From assembly GCF_938015785.1 (NCBI RefSeq), contig NZ_CALLWC010000011.1:36060-100059 (forward strand): 64,000 nucleotides of DNA. The letters are read 5' to 3'. The DNA is from an uncultured Campylobacter sp. (GTDB lineage Bacteria > Campylobacterota > Campylobacteria > Campylobacterales > Campylobacteraceae). Positions within the stretch are counted from its first letter, which is position 1; each line of letters opens with the position of its first letter. The position numbers and the translations under genes were made by a program. The notes under the pieces are model-generated. The model was not told where the DNA came from, did no database searches, and saw nothing but the letters and a program-made list of their open reading frames with translations. This document shows, in pieces, positions 34,933-43,290 of this stretch.

Positions 34933-37014
34933 ATGAAATTTTGGCAAAAGATCCTTTGGGCGGCGGTCGCCGTCATAGGGGCGTGGTGTTTCGGCGTGCT
35001 TGCGCTAAATAAAGGCGAGAGCATCAGCGCCGTCTGGCTCGTAGTAGCCAGCGCGTGCATCTATCTGATCGGATACACCTTCTACGGGCGCTTTATCGCG
35101 TATCGCGTCTTTGAGCTGGACGATCGCCGCGCAACTCCTGCGGTGATCCGAAACGACGGACGCGATTACGTCCCTACGAACAAATACGTCCTTTTCGGCC
35201 ACCATTTCGCCGCTATCGCGGGCGCCGGACCGCTCGTAGGTCCCGTAGTGGCCGCACAGATGGGCTATTTGCCCGGCACTATTTGGCTTTTAGTAGGTGT
35301 CGTGCTCGCAGGCGCGGTGCATGATTTCATCGTGCTCGTGCTATCTACGCGACGCGGCGGCAAGAGCCTCGGCGAGATGATCAAAGATGAGATGGGTAAG
35401 CTCACGGGCGGTATCGCGATGATCGGGATTTTTTTCATCATGCTGATCATCGTAGCGATCTTGGCGATGGTCGTCGTAAAGGCGCTCGCAAACTCGCCCT
35501 GGGGGCTTTTTACGATCGCGATGACGATACCGATCGCCGTATTTATGGGAATTTACATGAGGTTCTTGCGCCCGGGCAAGGTCAGCGAGGCATCGATCAT
35601 CGGCTTTATTTTGCTAATGCTTTCGCTTTGGGGCGGGCATTACGTCTCGATCGATCCGTACTGGCACGATGTCTTTTCGCTAAAGGGCGAGACGCTCGCG
35701 CTTCTTACGATCGGCTACGGCTTTGTAGCGGCTATCTTGCCCGTGTGGCTGCTGCTTGCGCCGCGCGATTATCTAAGTACTTTCCTTAAGCTCGGCGTCA
35801 TCATCGGTATGGCGGTTGCGATAATTTTCGTCGCACCGGAGCTTAAAATGCCCGCTACGACGAAATTTATCGACGGCACGGGTCCCGTTTTTGCAGGCCC
35901 GATATTTCCGTTTTTGTTTATCACGATCGCATGCGGCGCGATCTCAGGCTTTCACGCGCTGATCTCCAGCGGCACGACGCCGAAGATGCTCGAGCGCGAA
36001 ACCCACACTCTTTTCATCGGCTACGGCTCGATGCTTATGGAGAGCCTCGTTGGCGTAATGGCGCTTGTGGTTGCGTGCATCCTAAGCCCAGGCGAATACT
36101 TCGCTATCAACTCACCCGCCGCGGTGCTGGGCAAAGACACGGTAAGCGCCGCAGCGTATATAAGCTCTATCGGATTTAGCATTACGCCCGAGCAGATCGG
36201 CGCCTTGGCTTCAAACGTCGGCGAAACCACGATGATGAGCCGCACGGGCGGCGCTCCTACCTTTGCGATGGGACTAACGATGCTGCTGCATCAGATCATC
36301 GGCGGCAAGGAGCTAATGGCGTTTTGGTACCATTTCGCGATCTTGTTTGAGGCGCTGTTTATTCTCACAGCGGTCGATGCGGGCACGCGCACGGGGCGCT
36401 TTATGGTGCAAGAAATTTTAGGCAACCTCTATAAGCCCTTTTCCGATACCAAAAATTTCCTCTACGGCATCATCGCGACGCTGATCTGCGTGGCGGGCTG
36501 GGGCTATCTGCTCTACAGCGGCGTTACCGATCCTATGGGCGGAATTTACACGCTGTGGCCGCTTTTCGGCGCGTCCAATCAGATGCTCGCGGGCATCGCG
36601 CTGCTGCTTGCGACGGTGGTGCTTTTTAAAATGGGCAAGCAAAAATACGCCTTCGTTACGATCGCTCCCGCAATCTGGGTGCTTATAACCACGCTTTATG
36701 CGGCAATCTTAAAGCTTATGCCGGCTAACGGCGAGCGCGTACACGACGCGGTAAGCCACGTGGCTATCGCGCAAAACACCGCCGCCAAGCTTGCTAGCCT
36801 AAGCGATCCTGCGGCGATCGAAAAGGCGCAGGCTATCATCAGAAACAACGTCATCGACGCCGTGCTATGTGCTCTTTTCGTCGTCGTTACGATCGTAGTC
36901 ATCGCCCAAACGATAAGGATGTGCCTTAAAATTTCAAAAGGCGGCGCGAGTGAGGGATATTTCAAGCTGGCAGAAAGCGAGTACGTAGATAGGGGCGTTT
37001 ATGAAAAAGTTTAA
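34933..37014 (+). CDS. cstA: Carbon starvation protein CstA, peptide/pyruvate transporter
   Basis: Polytopic inner-membrane transporter, 693 residues, about 16-18 hydrophobic segments. GRDYVPTNKYVLFGHHFAAIAGAGPLVGP is represented here by the parts FGHHFAAIAGAGPLVGP and AGAVHDFIVL. GAISGFHALISSGTTPKM and GGAPTFAMGL are other family hallmarks. In C. jejuni the CstA homologue has been linked to peptide uptake. GAGGA at 34922-34926 supports ATG 34933 over GTG 34927. It overlaps ybdD by 14 bases. Confidence 0.94.
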   Translation: MKFWQKILWAAVAVIGAWCFGVLALNKGESISAVWLVVASACIYLIGYTFYGRFIAYRVFELDDRRATPAVIRNDGRDYVPTNKYVLFGHHFAAIAGAGPLVGPVVAAQMGYLPGTIWLLVGVVLAGAVHDFIVLVLSTRRGGKSLGEMIKDEMGKLTGGIAMIGIFFIMLIIVAILAMVVVKALANSPWGLFTIAMTIPIAVFMGIYMRFLRPGKVSEASIIGFILLMLSLWGGHYVSIDPYWHDVFSLKGETLALLTIGYGFVAAILPVWLLLAPRDYLSTFLKLGVIIGMAVAIIFVAPELKMPATTKFIDGTGPVFAGPIFPFLFITIACGAISGFHALISSGTTPKMLERETHTLFIGYGSMLMESLVGVMALVVACILSPGEYFAINSPAAVLGKDTVSAAAYISSIGFSITPEQIGALASNVGETTMMSRTGGAPTFAMGLTMLLHQIIGGKELMAFWYHFAILFEALFILTAVDAGTRTGRFMVQEILGNLYKPFSDTKNFLYGIIATLICVAGWGYLLYSGVTDPMGGIYTLWPLFGASNQMLAGIALLLATVVLFKMGKQKYAFVTIAPAIWVLITTLYAAILKLMPANGERVHDAVSHVAIAQNTAAKLASLSDPAAIEKAQAIIRNNVIDAVLCALFVVVTIVVIAQTIRMCLKISKGGASEGYFKLAESEYVDRGVYEKV

Positions 37015-37216
37015 ATTTAATCCGCTCGCGGCCCCGAAGGCCGTGGCGAGGTTTTTGGCGCGCGCAGATGCCGCGCTTGCGCCGCTCATCGGGCTCGGCG
37101 ATTACGAGGGCTATCTGAGCCATTTCAGAAGCGCTCATCCGGACGAAGTCCCGCTGAGCAGGGCGGAATTTTTCCGCGCGATGCAAGATAGCAAGGCAAA
37201 AAACGTCAAGTGCTGA
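37001..37216 (+). CDS. YbdD/YjiX-family small protein
   Basis: 71 residues (DUF466). The core GDYEGYLSHFRSAHPDEVPLS and AEFFRAMQ match the family, which is nearly always encoded just after cstA and is needed with the transporter in E. coli. The start lies inside the end of cstA, so translation is coupled. Confidence 0.88.
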   Translation: MKKFKFNPLAAPKAVARFLARADAALAPLIGLGDYEGYLSHFRSAHPDEVPLSRAEFFRAMQDSKAKNVKC

Positions 37217-37299
37217 TAGCGGCGAAAGGGCGCGGTCGCGCCGTACTCATCGCCGGCCCGCGACGCTTTGCCGTCATGTCGTGAAATTTCGCCGCGGAT

Positions 37300-37385
37300 T
37301 TGAAATTTTAAATTTAGACTAGGGTGCGGATAAAATGCGCGCGAAGTTAAAATTTAGTGCGCCTCACAAACTGTCACCGAGAAAA
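37300..37385 (+). repeat. Direct repeat, left copy, flanking the Sel1 gene
   Basis: An 86-base stretch beginning TTGAAATTTTAAATTTAGA matches 38081-38166 with roughly three quarters identity by eye and few gaps (GCGGATAA, GTTAAA-ATTTAG and CCGAGA blocks are shared). The 37217-37594 gap otherwise holds no gene. GGCGC-GGTC-GCGCC at 37229-37242 is a tight hairpin just after ybdD. Confidence 0.6.
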
Positions 37386-37594
37386 AGTTGACTAGCGACA
37401 CATAAGATCGTGAAATTTAGCACATCACACTGCGAAATTTGACGCATAAGGTTGCGAAATTTCACCGCCGCCTTATTGTTTAATTACGATTATTTGTCGC
37501 CCTTGCAGCTATTTTGTATTACCGTTTTGATAAATTACTTTAAATTTAAGCCTGTATTTCATAAAATAGCGAAATTTTCAATAAGGATCAGATC

Positions 37595-38059
37595 ATGAAA
37601 AAAGCGATTTGGATTTTCTTAAGTGCGGCAACCCTGCTTGCTACCGAGGTGAATGTCGTTATCCAAAAGCTACAAAGCGAATGCGAGCAAAATAACACGG
37701 AAAGCTGCATTAATCTCGGGGCCTTGTATGAGCGGGGTGAGGAGGGTGTAAAGCAAGATTATAAAAAAGCAAACGAGCTATATTCCAAAGCGTGTGATTT
37801 GGGGGATAATCTAGGATGTCTTGTTCTGGGTAGTTTATGTTTGGTAGACGCGGATTATAAAAAAGCGATCGAATTATTTACGAAAGTATGCGATTCGGGC
37901 ATGAGTAGGGGCTGCCGTAACGTCGGTAATATGTATGATGGTTACAGAGGCGTAGGCAGAGATGCAAAGCTCGCGAAGGAGTATTTTCGCAAAGCGTGCA
38001 ATTTAGGGGATCAACTCGGCTGCGATGACTACAAACGGCTAAGCGAGCTAGGATATTAA
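37595..38059 (+). CDS. Exported Sel1-repeat protein, Hcp-like
   Basis: 154 residues with a signal peptide (about 1-17). Three to four 36-residue Sel1 units follow: CINLGALYERGEEGVKQDYKKA, CLVLGSL..., and CRNVGNMYDGYRGVGRD. Each has a paired cysteine spacing (ACDLGDNLGC, VCDSGMSRGC, ACNLGDQLGC), as in Helicobacter cysteine-rich proteins. Such proteins are periplasmic or secreted. It stands alone between two diverged direct repeats. Confidence 0.85.
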   Translation: MKKAIWIFLSAATLLATEVNVVIQKLQSECEQNNTESCINLGALYERGEEGVKQDYKKANELYSKACDLGDNLGCLVLGSLCLVDADYKKAIELFTKVCDSGMSRGCRNVGNMYDGYRGVGRDAKLAKEYFRKACNLGDQLGCDDYKRLSELGY

Positions 38060-38080
38060 ATTTAAATGCGCGCCGAAAAT

Positions 38081-38166
38081 TTGAAATTTTAAATTTAGAT
38101 CAGAGCGCGGATAAGAGGCGGGCGCGAGGTTAAATTTAGCACGCTGCGCAAACCGCCGCCGAGAGA
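38081..38166 (+). repeat. Direct repeat, right copy, flanking the Sel1 gene
   Basis: Second copy of the element at 37300-37385. The two copies bracket the Sel1 gene, which could mean that a cassette was duplicated, inserted or recombined here. Confidence 0.6.
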
Positions 38167-38339
38167 AATGCGGGTTAGAGTGCGAGCCTGTAGACTACGA
38201 AGTCATATTGCTAAACAAAAAAGGCGAGCCGCTAAAAAGCCTTAACAAAGCGGCAGACGAGGCACAGATAATGCGCGGAGGATTTCAAATTTAAAGCAAA
38301 ATTTTACGCTTTTTAGGTGCAATGAGGTAAAATTTAGAT

Positions 38340-39497
38340 ATGAAAACTTTTATAAAAATTTTAAAAATTACCGCCTTGGTCGTGAGCGTTGCGTGCGTGC
38401 TTTTTGTGCTATATATATTTGTGATTTTAAATTTGCTTTTTTCATCCGATACGCCCGAGGGTTGCGATCCTAGTATGCCCACTAGCGCTTGCGATTATAT
38501 CGATGAAAAATTTGAAAAAGAGCTGCAAAATTTGCCCCCAGTCGCCGCTTTGCCTAGTCTAGAAAAAAGGCCCGTATTTTGGCTAGGCGAGAAAAAATTC
38601 GCAGGAGGTGCGAAGTTTGATTATCTATACATTAAGGACGATTTTGGGGTCTGGCTTAGATACAAAGATAATGACAGCGATGACTTTTTGCTACAAAAAG
38701 ATATGCCAGAGCGCTACTATGGATACGATGAGATCGATCGTTCGCCGGACGAAAGGTGGGTAAGTAGAGAGCTTGGATATTATAGCTACGGCATCTACGA
38801 TATTTCGCTTTTTGAAAATGAAGCCAAGATATTTTCTCAAACGGCGCATAAGGTCGTGAGGAAATTTATCGGTTTCTTTAATCTACACTCTATGAGGGGC
38901 ACCTCTTTTGCAGCTCCGCAAGGCACCGAGGAAAATTTAAACGCTATAAGCGAGCTTCAAACTCCGCTTGCGGATTTTCCGCAAAAACCGAACTACTCTG
39001 CGCTTGGTTGGGCTGATAAACCAGAAGCCAGAGGCTATGTCGGAGATGAAATAGCCAAAAAGCTCGCTCGCAACGTCTTTGAGATAGAGGGCGATGGGTG
39101 GCGACAGACCATCCGTATAAACAGCCGCGCCAAAGATATAAAGGTAATCTGCGGAGATGAAATTTGCCTCGCGCTTGCCTTTGATGAGAGCAAAATCAAT
39201 AGCTGCGATAACGGCGCTGCATCCACGGCAATTTATACGCTAAATTTAAAGCAAAAATTTAGCAATTTTCATACGCTTACTAGTAGGAATTTTAACTACG
39301 TAAAGCTCGGCGATAAATATACTTTAGACGACGTGGAATCCTTTAAAATAGTTTTATCGAGATTCAGATATATTGAGGGGTATAACAAGGATCGCGAAAT
39401 CACGGACTACGAGGTTATCTTGCGAAATAGCGAGGGTGAGCAGGTCAATGAAATTTGCAGAAATGAAATTAAGAGGGCTCGCAGTCGCTTGCGATAA
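38340..39497 (+). CDS. Membrane-anchored protein of unknown function
   Basis: 385 residues. One transmembrane segment at about 8-33 (ITALVVSVACVLFVLYIFVI) anchors a large domain that is probably periplasmic. The region just after it has two cysteines (GCDPSMPTSACDY). The soluble part is acidic and aromatic-rich without motifs I know. No ribosome site is obvious before the ATG; GAGG lies 12 bases upstream. Confidence 0.6.
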   Translation: MKTFIKILKITALVVSVACVLFVLYIFVILNLLFSSDTPEGCDPSMPTSACDYIDEKFEKELQNLPPVAALPSLEKRPVFWLGEKKFAGGAKFDYLYIKDDFGVWLRYKDNDSDDFLLQKDMPERYYGYDEIDRSPDERWVSRELGYYSYGIYDISLFENEAKIFSQTAHKVVRKFIGFFNLHSMRGTSFAAPQGTEENLNAISELQTPLADFPQKPNYSALGWADKPEARGYVGDEIAKKLARNVFEIEGDGWRQTIRINSRAKDIKVICGDEICLALAFDESKINSCDNGAASTAIYTLNLKQKFSNFHTLTSRNFNYVKLGDKYTLDDVESFKIVLSRFRYIEGYNKDREITDYEVILRNSEGEQVNEICRNEIKRARSRLR

Positions 39498-40084
39498 ATC
39501 TAAGATAGCGCTGCAGGATTTGGCACATAAGATCGTGATTTCGGCGCGCTTTAATTTAGCTTCTAAAATTTACGTGAGAATTTTAAAATTCTAAGCTTCA
39601 AGCTTTAAAATTTGTCCGCGGAGCTTTTAAAATTTATCGCGCGGCTTAGGTTTATTTTATCCGCGTCAAGATAGCGAAATTTTTAGGGCGTCGCGATAAT
39701 TAGGCGCAAGATAGCGAAATTTCACAAAGCTGCGGCAAACAAGATACGCAGAGAATGCACGCAAATTTCAAATTTATCTGGATTTTGCCAGCCTGCCCGA
39801 CGCCGAGCACCATTATTTAGCTACAATCCCTCTCGCTCGCTTTACTTTTCGCTCGTCTTACGATTTGCTCGCCTTATAATTCCTGCTTGATATTGCACTT
39901 TGCGAAACTACTTGCTGCGCGCCCTTTCGCAAAACTGCACGGCGTGTGGGATTGTGCCCATCGCTCGCAGATTTTACAGCATATGCGCGCGATAAAATTC
40001 CGTAGCGCAGGCACTTTCAATAAATTTTGATTTAAAAGCGCAAACATAGAGGCGATTTAAATTTAAAGCTCACGTGCTCCACGG
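39498..40084. other. Gap rich in AAATTTTA words, no gene
   Basis: About 590 bases. Near 39590 an imperfect palindrome TAAGCTTCAAGCTTTAAAATT is visible. Phrases such as GGCACATAAGATCGTGA and CAAGATAGCGAAATTTC occur here and, in variant form, in the 37390-37480 gap, so these are dispersed repeats. Confidence 0.5.
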
Positions 40085-40465
40085 CTAGCCTGCAAGCGCT
40101 CTGCCCGCGAGCAGCCCAGCATAGCAAAACAACATACAAACGCATACGCTTAAGACCGCGTTTAGCACACCGATAGCAAATTCTCGCGCCAGCAATAATT
40201 GCAGCGTATCGTAGCTGAACGTAGAAAATGTCGTAAAGCCGCCCAGTGCGCCTGCGATAAAAAATACCCGCAGGCTCTGCGTTAAATTTAGTGCGAGTAA
40301 AAACCCTATCAGCAAGCTTCCCAGTGCATTCACGCAAAAAGTAGCGATCGGAAACGCGCTCCAAAATCCGGCGCGGTCCATTGCGCGCGCGATCGCTCCG
40401 CTTAAGCCTACTCGCGCCATCGCGCCTACACAGCCGCCTAGCCCAGCTAAAATCAAGTTCGTCAA
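40085..40465 (-). CDS. crcB: Fluoride channel CrcB/Fluc
   Basis: Small dimeric fluoride exporter, 126 residues, four transmembrane segments. GGCVGAMARV, TFCVNALGSLLIGF and GALGGFTTFSTFSYD are the family motifs, including the Phe box and central sodium site. Start TTG at 40465 preceded by AAAGGAC. I looked for a fluoride riboswitch upstream and found none that fits. Confidence 0.93.
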   Translation of the reverse strand: MTNLILAGLGGCVGAMARVGLSGAIARAMDRAGFWSAFPIATFCVNALGSLLIGFLLALNLTQSLRVFFIAGALGGFTTFSTFSYDTLQLLLAREFAIGVLNAVLSVCVCMLFCYAGLLAGRALAG

Positions 40466-40837
40466 TCCAAGTCCTTTTAAAATTTGTAAATTTTATTTCG
40501 CCATCTAACCTCCATAGGACGAAAGATGTGCGACTTCGCTATTTTAACGCGATTAGTTAAAATTCTGCGCTCGCGCTTTTTGAAATTTCATTTTAAAATT
40601 TTACTTGCGCGACGAAACGCGACGTTTTACGCGCCGCCGCAAAACGGCGATCAAACGCGCGCAGTGTAAGAGGACGACAAAGCAAAACCAAGAGATATAA
40701 AAGGGCGGCGTAGCAAAACGGCGCACATAGAATCGCTCTGACGTGCCCGTAATAGGCGCCCAAACCGCGCTTGTAGCAAAACCGAGGCAAGGCAAAACTA
40801 TAGCGCGGCAATCGCTACAGCGCTACTACAGCGGGCG
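40466..40837. other. Gap without a supported gene
   Basis: About 370 bases. Two overlapping minus-strand frames at 40593-40811 have no homology I can see. A perfect short inverted repeat TTTTAAC/GTTAAAA lies at 40542-40562 upstream of crcB. Confidence 0.5.
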
Positions 40838-41569
40838 CTACTGCAGCACCTTTTTTAGCGCCAGTGCAAATAGCACGACATAAAGGACGAGCAGCCATTT
40901 TTTCTGCGTTTCGCGCTTTGCACGGCGAGCCTGAGAGGTGCCGAAATACACGCCCAAAAGCCCGCCCACGGCTAGCAGCGCGCCGCGTTCGTAATCTACG
41001 TGGCCGTTGTACGAAAGGCTCAAAAGCGCGCTGAATGAGCCGAAAACGATGAAAAATAGCCCCATGCAGACCGCTCTTTTGATATCGACGCCCAAAAATC
41101 CAACCAAAATCGGCGTCAGAAATACCGCGCCGCCCACGCCCATGCTAAGCGCGATCGCGCCGATAGCAAAGCCGATGAAAAATAGCACCGCGCCGTGGGG
41201 ATTTGCATTGCCGCCGCTTGTTACGTTCGTGCTAAAGAGTTTAAGAAATGAGATCGCAAGCGTCAGCAAAAGACCGATCTCAAGCACGATTTCTGGCGAG
41301 TATTTTACGATGAAGCCCGATATGCTCGCGCCGCACAGCCCTCCGAGCCCCACCGCGATACCGCTATCTAGACGGAGTCTGCCCGCGCGGTAGTTCAGAT
41401 ATGAGCCGAAAAGCGAGACGATGAACATCTGCATCACCGAGATGCCCGCGGCGGTCTTGACGTCGTATCCCAGAGCCATCATCACGGGCATTACGACCGT
41501 GCCGCCACCGATACCGAAAAAGCCCGATATGAAGCCCACGACGACGCCGACAAAGGGGAGTTCTAGCAT
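40838..41569 (-). CDS. TauE/SafE-family anion permease
   Basis: 243 residues, about eight hydrophobic segments. The repeated family motif is visible as GFISGFFGIGGGTVVMPVMM near the start and GAIALSMGVGGAVFLTPIL near residue 140. Such proteins export sulfite, sulfoacetate or related anions; the substrate here is unknown. The C-terminus is basic. A separate unit, not coupled to neighbours. Confidence 0.88.
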   Translation of the reverse strand: MLELPFVGVVVGFISGFFGIGGGTVVMPVMMALGYDVKTAAGISVMQMFIVSLFGSYLNYRAGRLRLDSGIAVGLGGLCGASISGFIVKYSPEIVLEIGLLLTLAISFLKLFSTNVTSGGNANPHGAVLFFIGFAIGAIALSMGVGGAVFLTPILVGFLGVDIKRAVCMGLFFIVFGSFSALLSLSYNGHVDYERGALLAVGGLLGVYFGTSQARRAKRETQKKWLLVLYVVLFALALKKVLQ

Positions 41570-42431
41570 TTTTGATCCTTAAAATTTGAAGCGAAGTTTA
41601 TAGCTTTAAAATTTAAAGCTTGCTAAATTTGCGGAATTTTGGATTTGGCAGCGCCAGATTTGTGAGATTTCTAGGCGAGGGATTTTGATTGTAGAATTTC
41701 AGCTTGAAATTTATGCCCCAAATTTTGGTTTGAAATTTTATCTGGAGTTGGCTTGGCTTAAAAGTTTACAAGCAGAATTTTGGCTCGAAATTTCAGCGCG
41801 CGATTTGCAAAATTTTAAAATTTACGAGATTTTAAGGCGTGGAATTTCGGCTTGAAATTTTATGCAAATCAGCCCGCCTGCGTTTGTTCGCATTGCAGTC
41901 TGGCGGTAGAATTTTAGATCGAAATTCTGCGTCTAGACTGTGGCGGTTTAGCGCAAATTTGAGATAAAATTTTACGTTTAGATCGCGGCGCAGTATTTTT
42001 GCCGCGATTAAATTTCGACGGAATTCTATCGCGACGAAATTTTATACGGCAAAATCCTGCAAAGTAAAATTTTAGACAAAATTCTACGGCGAAATTTATG
42101 CGCTCTGTATTCTAAAAATTGCCGCAAAATCGGTGTAAAGTCACGATAAGATCGTCGTAAAATTTTATGCGGAGCGCGAATTTTTTGCAAAATTTACGAC
42201 GAAATTTCACCGCCAAAAGCTCGTTCAAAGCTCGCCAAAAGGGTGCAAAAAGACTAAAAGCCGCCGCAAAATCCTCGCGATAAAATTCCGCCCGCAAATT
42301 TCTCTGGATAAAATCGCTTTGGATGGGGCGAGATTTGAACTCGTGGCAAATTTTACGAGCTAAATTTTACGCAAAAATCCGCATTGGACCTGCAAAATTT
42401 ATCGTAAATTTCTCCGAGCAGTTTTCGCGCC
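41570..42431. repeat. 862-base gap packed with AAATTT-type palindromic words
   Basis: No gene. GAATTT, AAATTTTA and their complements recur every few dozen bases and often face each other as hairpins: AGCTTTAAA-A-TTTAAAGCT (41602-41620), AATTTCA/TGAAATT near 41696-41712 and AGAATTT/AAATTCT near 41910-41930. A minus-strand frame at 42112-42297 is chance. The right end holds a tRNA-like fragment. Confidence 0.65.
42321..42347 (-). other. tRNA 3'-end-like fragment
   Basis: On the minus strand the segment reads CACGAG-TTCAAAT-CTCGCC followed by CCATCC, which looks like a T-arm plus the 3' acceptor strand. Upstream there is no matching GGATGG acceptor strand, D-arm or anticodon arm. It could be a tRNA remnant or a displaced attachment site, or a coincidence. 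Confidence 0.3.
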
Positions 42432-43163
42432 TTATGAAATTTCCAGCACGATCTCTTTTTTTAGTCCGATCTGTTTGATCTCGAGCACAGAAGCGCCGCC
42501 TAAGCGCAGCGCAAGCACCTCAGCCTCGCTGCAAGCGCCTGCTAGGGCTATTTCACGCAGCACCTTGCCGCGCCAAGCTTTGGCGTAGTGGCTCAGTACC
42601 TTGCCGCCTTTGATGAAACTAAAACTCAGATATTCGCGCTTCATCTCATAAAATTTTTCGTAAAATCCCGCACGCAGATCCACGACGCACTCATCCGCCA
42701 GATACCGATCCAGCGCGGCGGAGAAGCTATCGCGATAAAATTTTGCCGCGTCTATGCCGCCGAATTTCTCGCCCTGTTTTAGCTTGTAGTTCGGCAGCGC
42801 GTCACCGCCCAGCACGGGGCCGAAAAGGTTTGAAAAAATTATCGTGTTTCGCTCCGCAAACTCCTGCGCGCCGGGGCTTAGCGACGCGTAGCCTAGGGCG
42901 CGATACGCGGTGCCAGTGTAGCGCAAAAGCGCCTTCGCGCAGCCTTTTTCAAAGATATTTTCGCGCAGGGCCGTGTCCCATTTTTTTAGCCCTAAAAGCT
43001 TGCAAAGCTCCGCCTCGCTTGCTTTATCCACGAAATCCGCATAAGCGCGCAGCATCTGCAGGCGCTTTTCGTAAAGATCTGCAAAGATGAAATTTCGCTC
43101 GCAAATGCGCGTACTGCCGCCCAGCTCGCTTTTCATCTCGCTTGGGGAAAATAAAATTTTCAT
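42432..43163 (-). CDS. yaaA: YaaA-family peroxide stress protein
   Basis: 243 residues (DUF328). The start MKILFSPSEMKSE is the conserved YaaA opening. ALLRYTGTAYRALGY and IFSNLFGPVLGGDALPNYKLK also match, as does SHYAKAWRGKVLREIA near the C-terminus. E. coli YaaA limits free iron during peroxide stress. The sequence is rather diverged but complete. Confidence 0.85.
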   Translation of the reverse strand: MKILFSPSEMKSELGGSTRICERNFIFADLYEKRLQMLRAYADFVDKASEAELCKLLGLKKWDTALRENIFEKGCAKALLRYTGTAYRALGYASLSPGAQEFAERNTIIFSNLFGPVLGGDALPNYKLKQGEKFGGIDAAKFYRDSFSAALDRYLADECVVDLRAGFYEKFYEMKREYLSFSFIKGGKVLSHYAKAWRGKVLREIALAGACSEAEVLALRLGGASVLEIKQIGLKKEIVLEIS

Positions 43164-43259
43164 ACGCTCTCCTTGAAATTTGCTAATTTTACTAAAATTT
43201 TGCTTGTATTCAAGCCCGCTTAAGCTCGCGCCGCCCGCTCAAATTTAAGCTAAGCAGCG

Positions 43260-43265
43260 TATAAT
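43260..43265 (+). promoter_or_regulatory. -10 box of trpE promoter
   Basis: A perfect TATAAT preceded by GCG. It contains the upstream ATG at 43264, so that ATG cannot be the translation start of the transcript made here. The next ATG (43291) has AAGGA at 43281-43285. Confidence 0.6.
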
Positions 43266-43290
43266 GGCGCTAAAAATTCCAAGGACGAAA

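Noticed and set aside
40466..40545. Fluoride riboswitch upstream of crcB
   Set aside because: The minus-strand leader has ATGGAGG but lacks the GGCGATGG/CGCC pseudoknot pattern.
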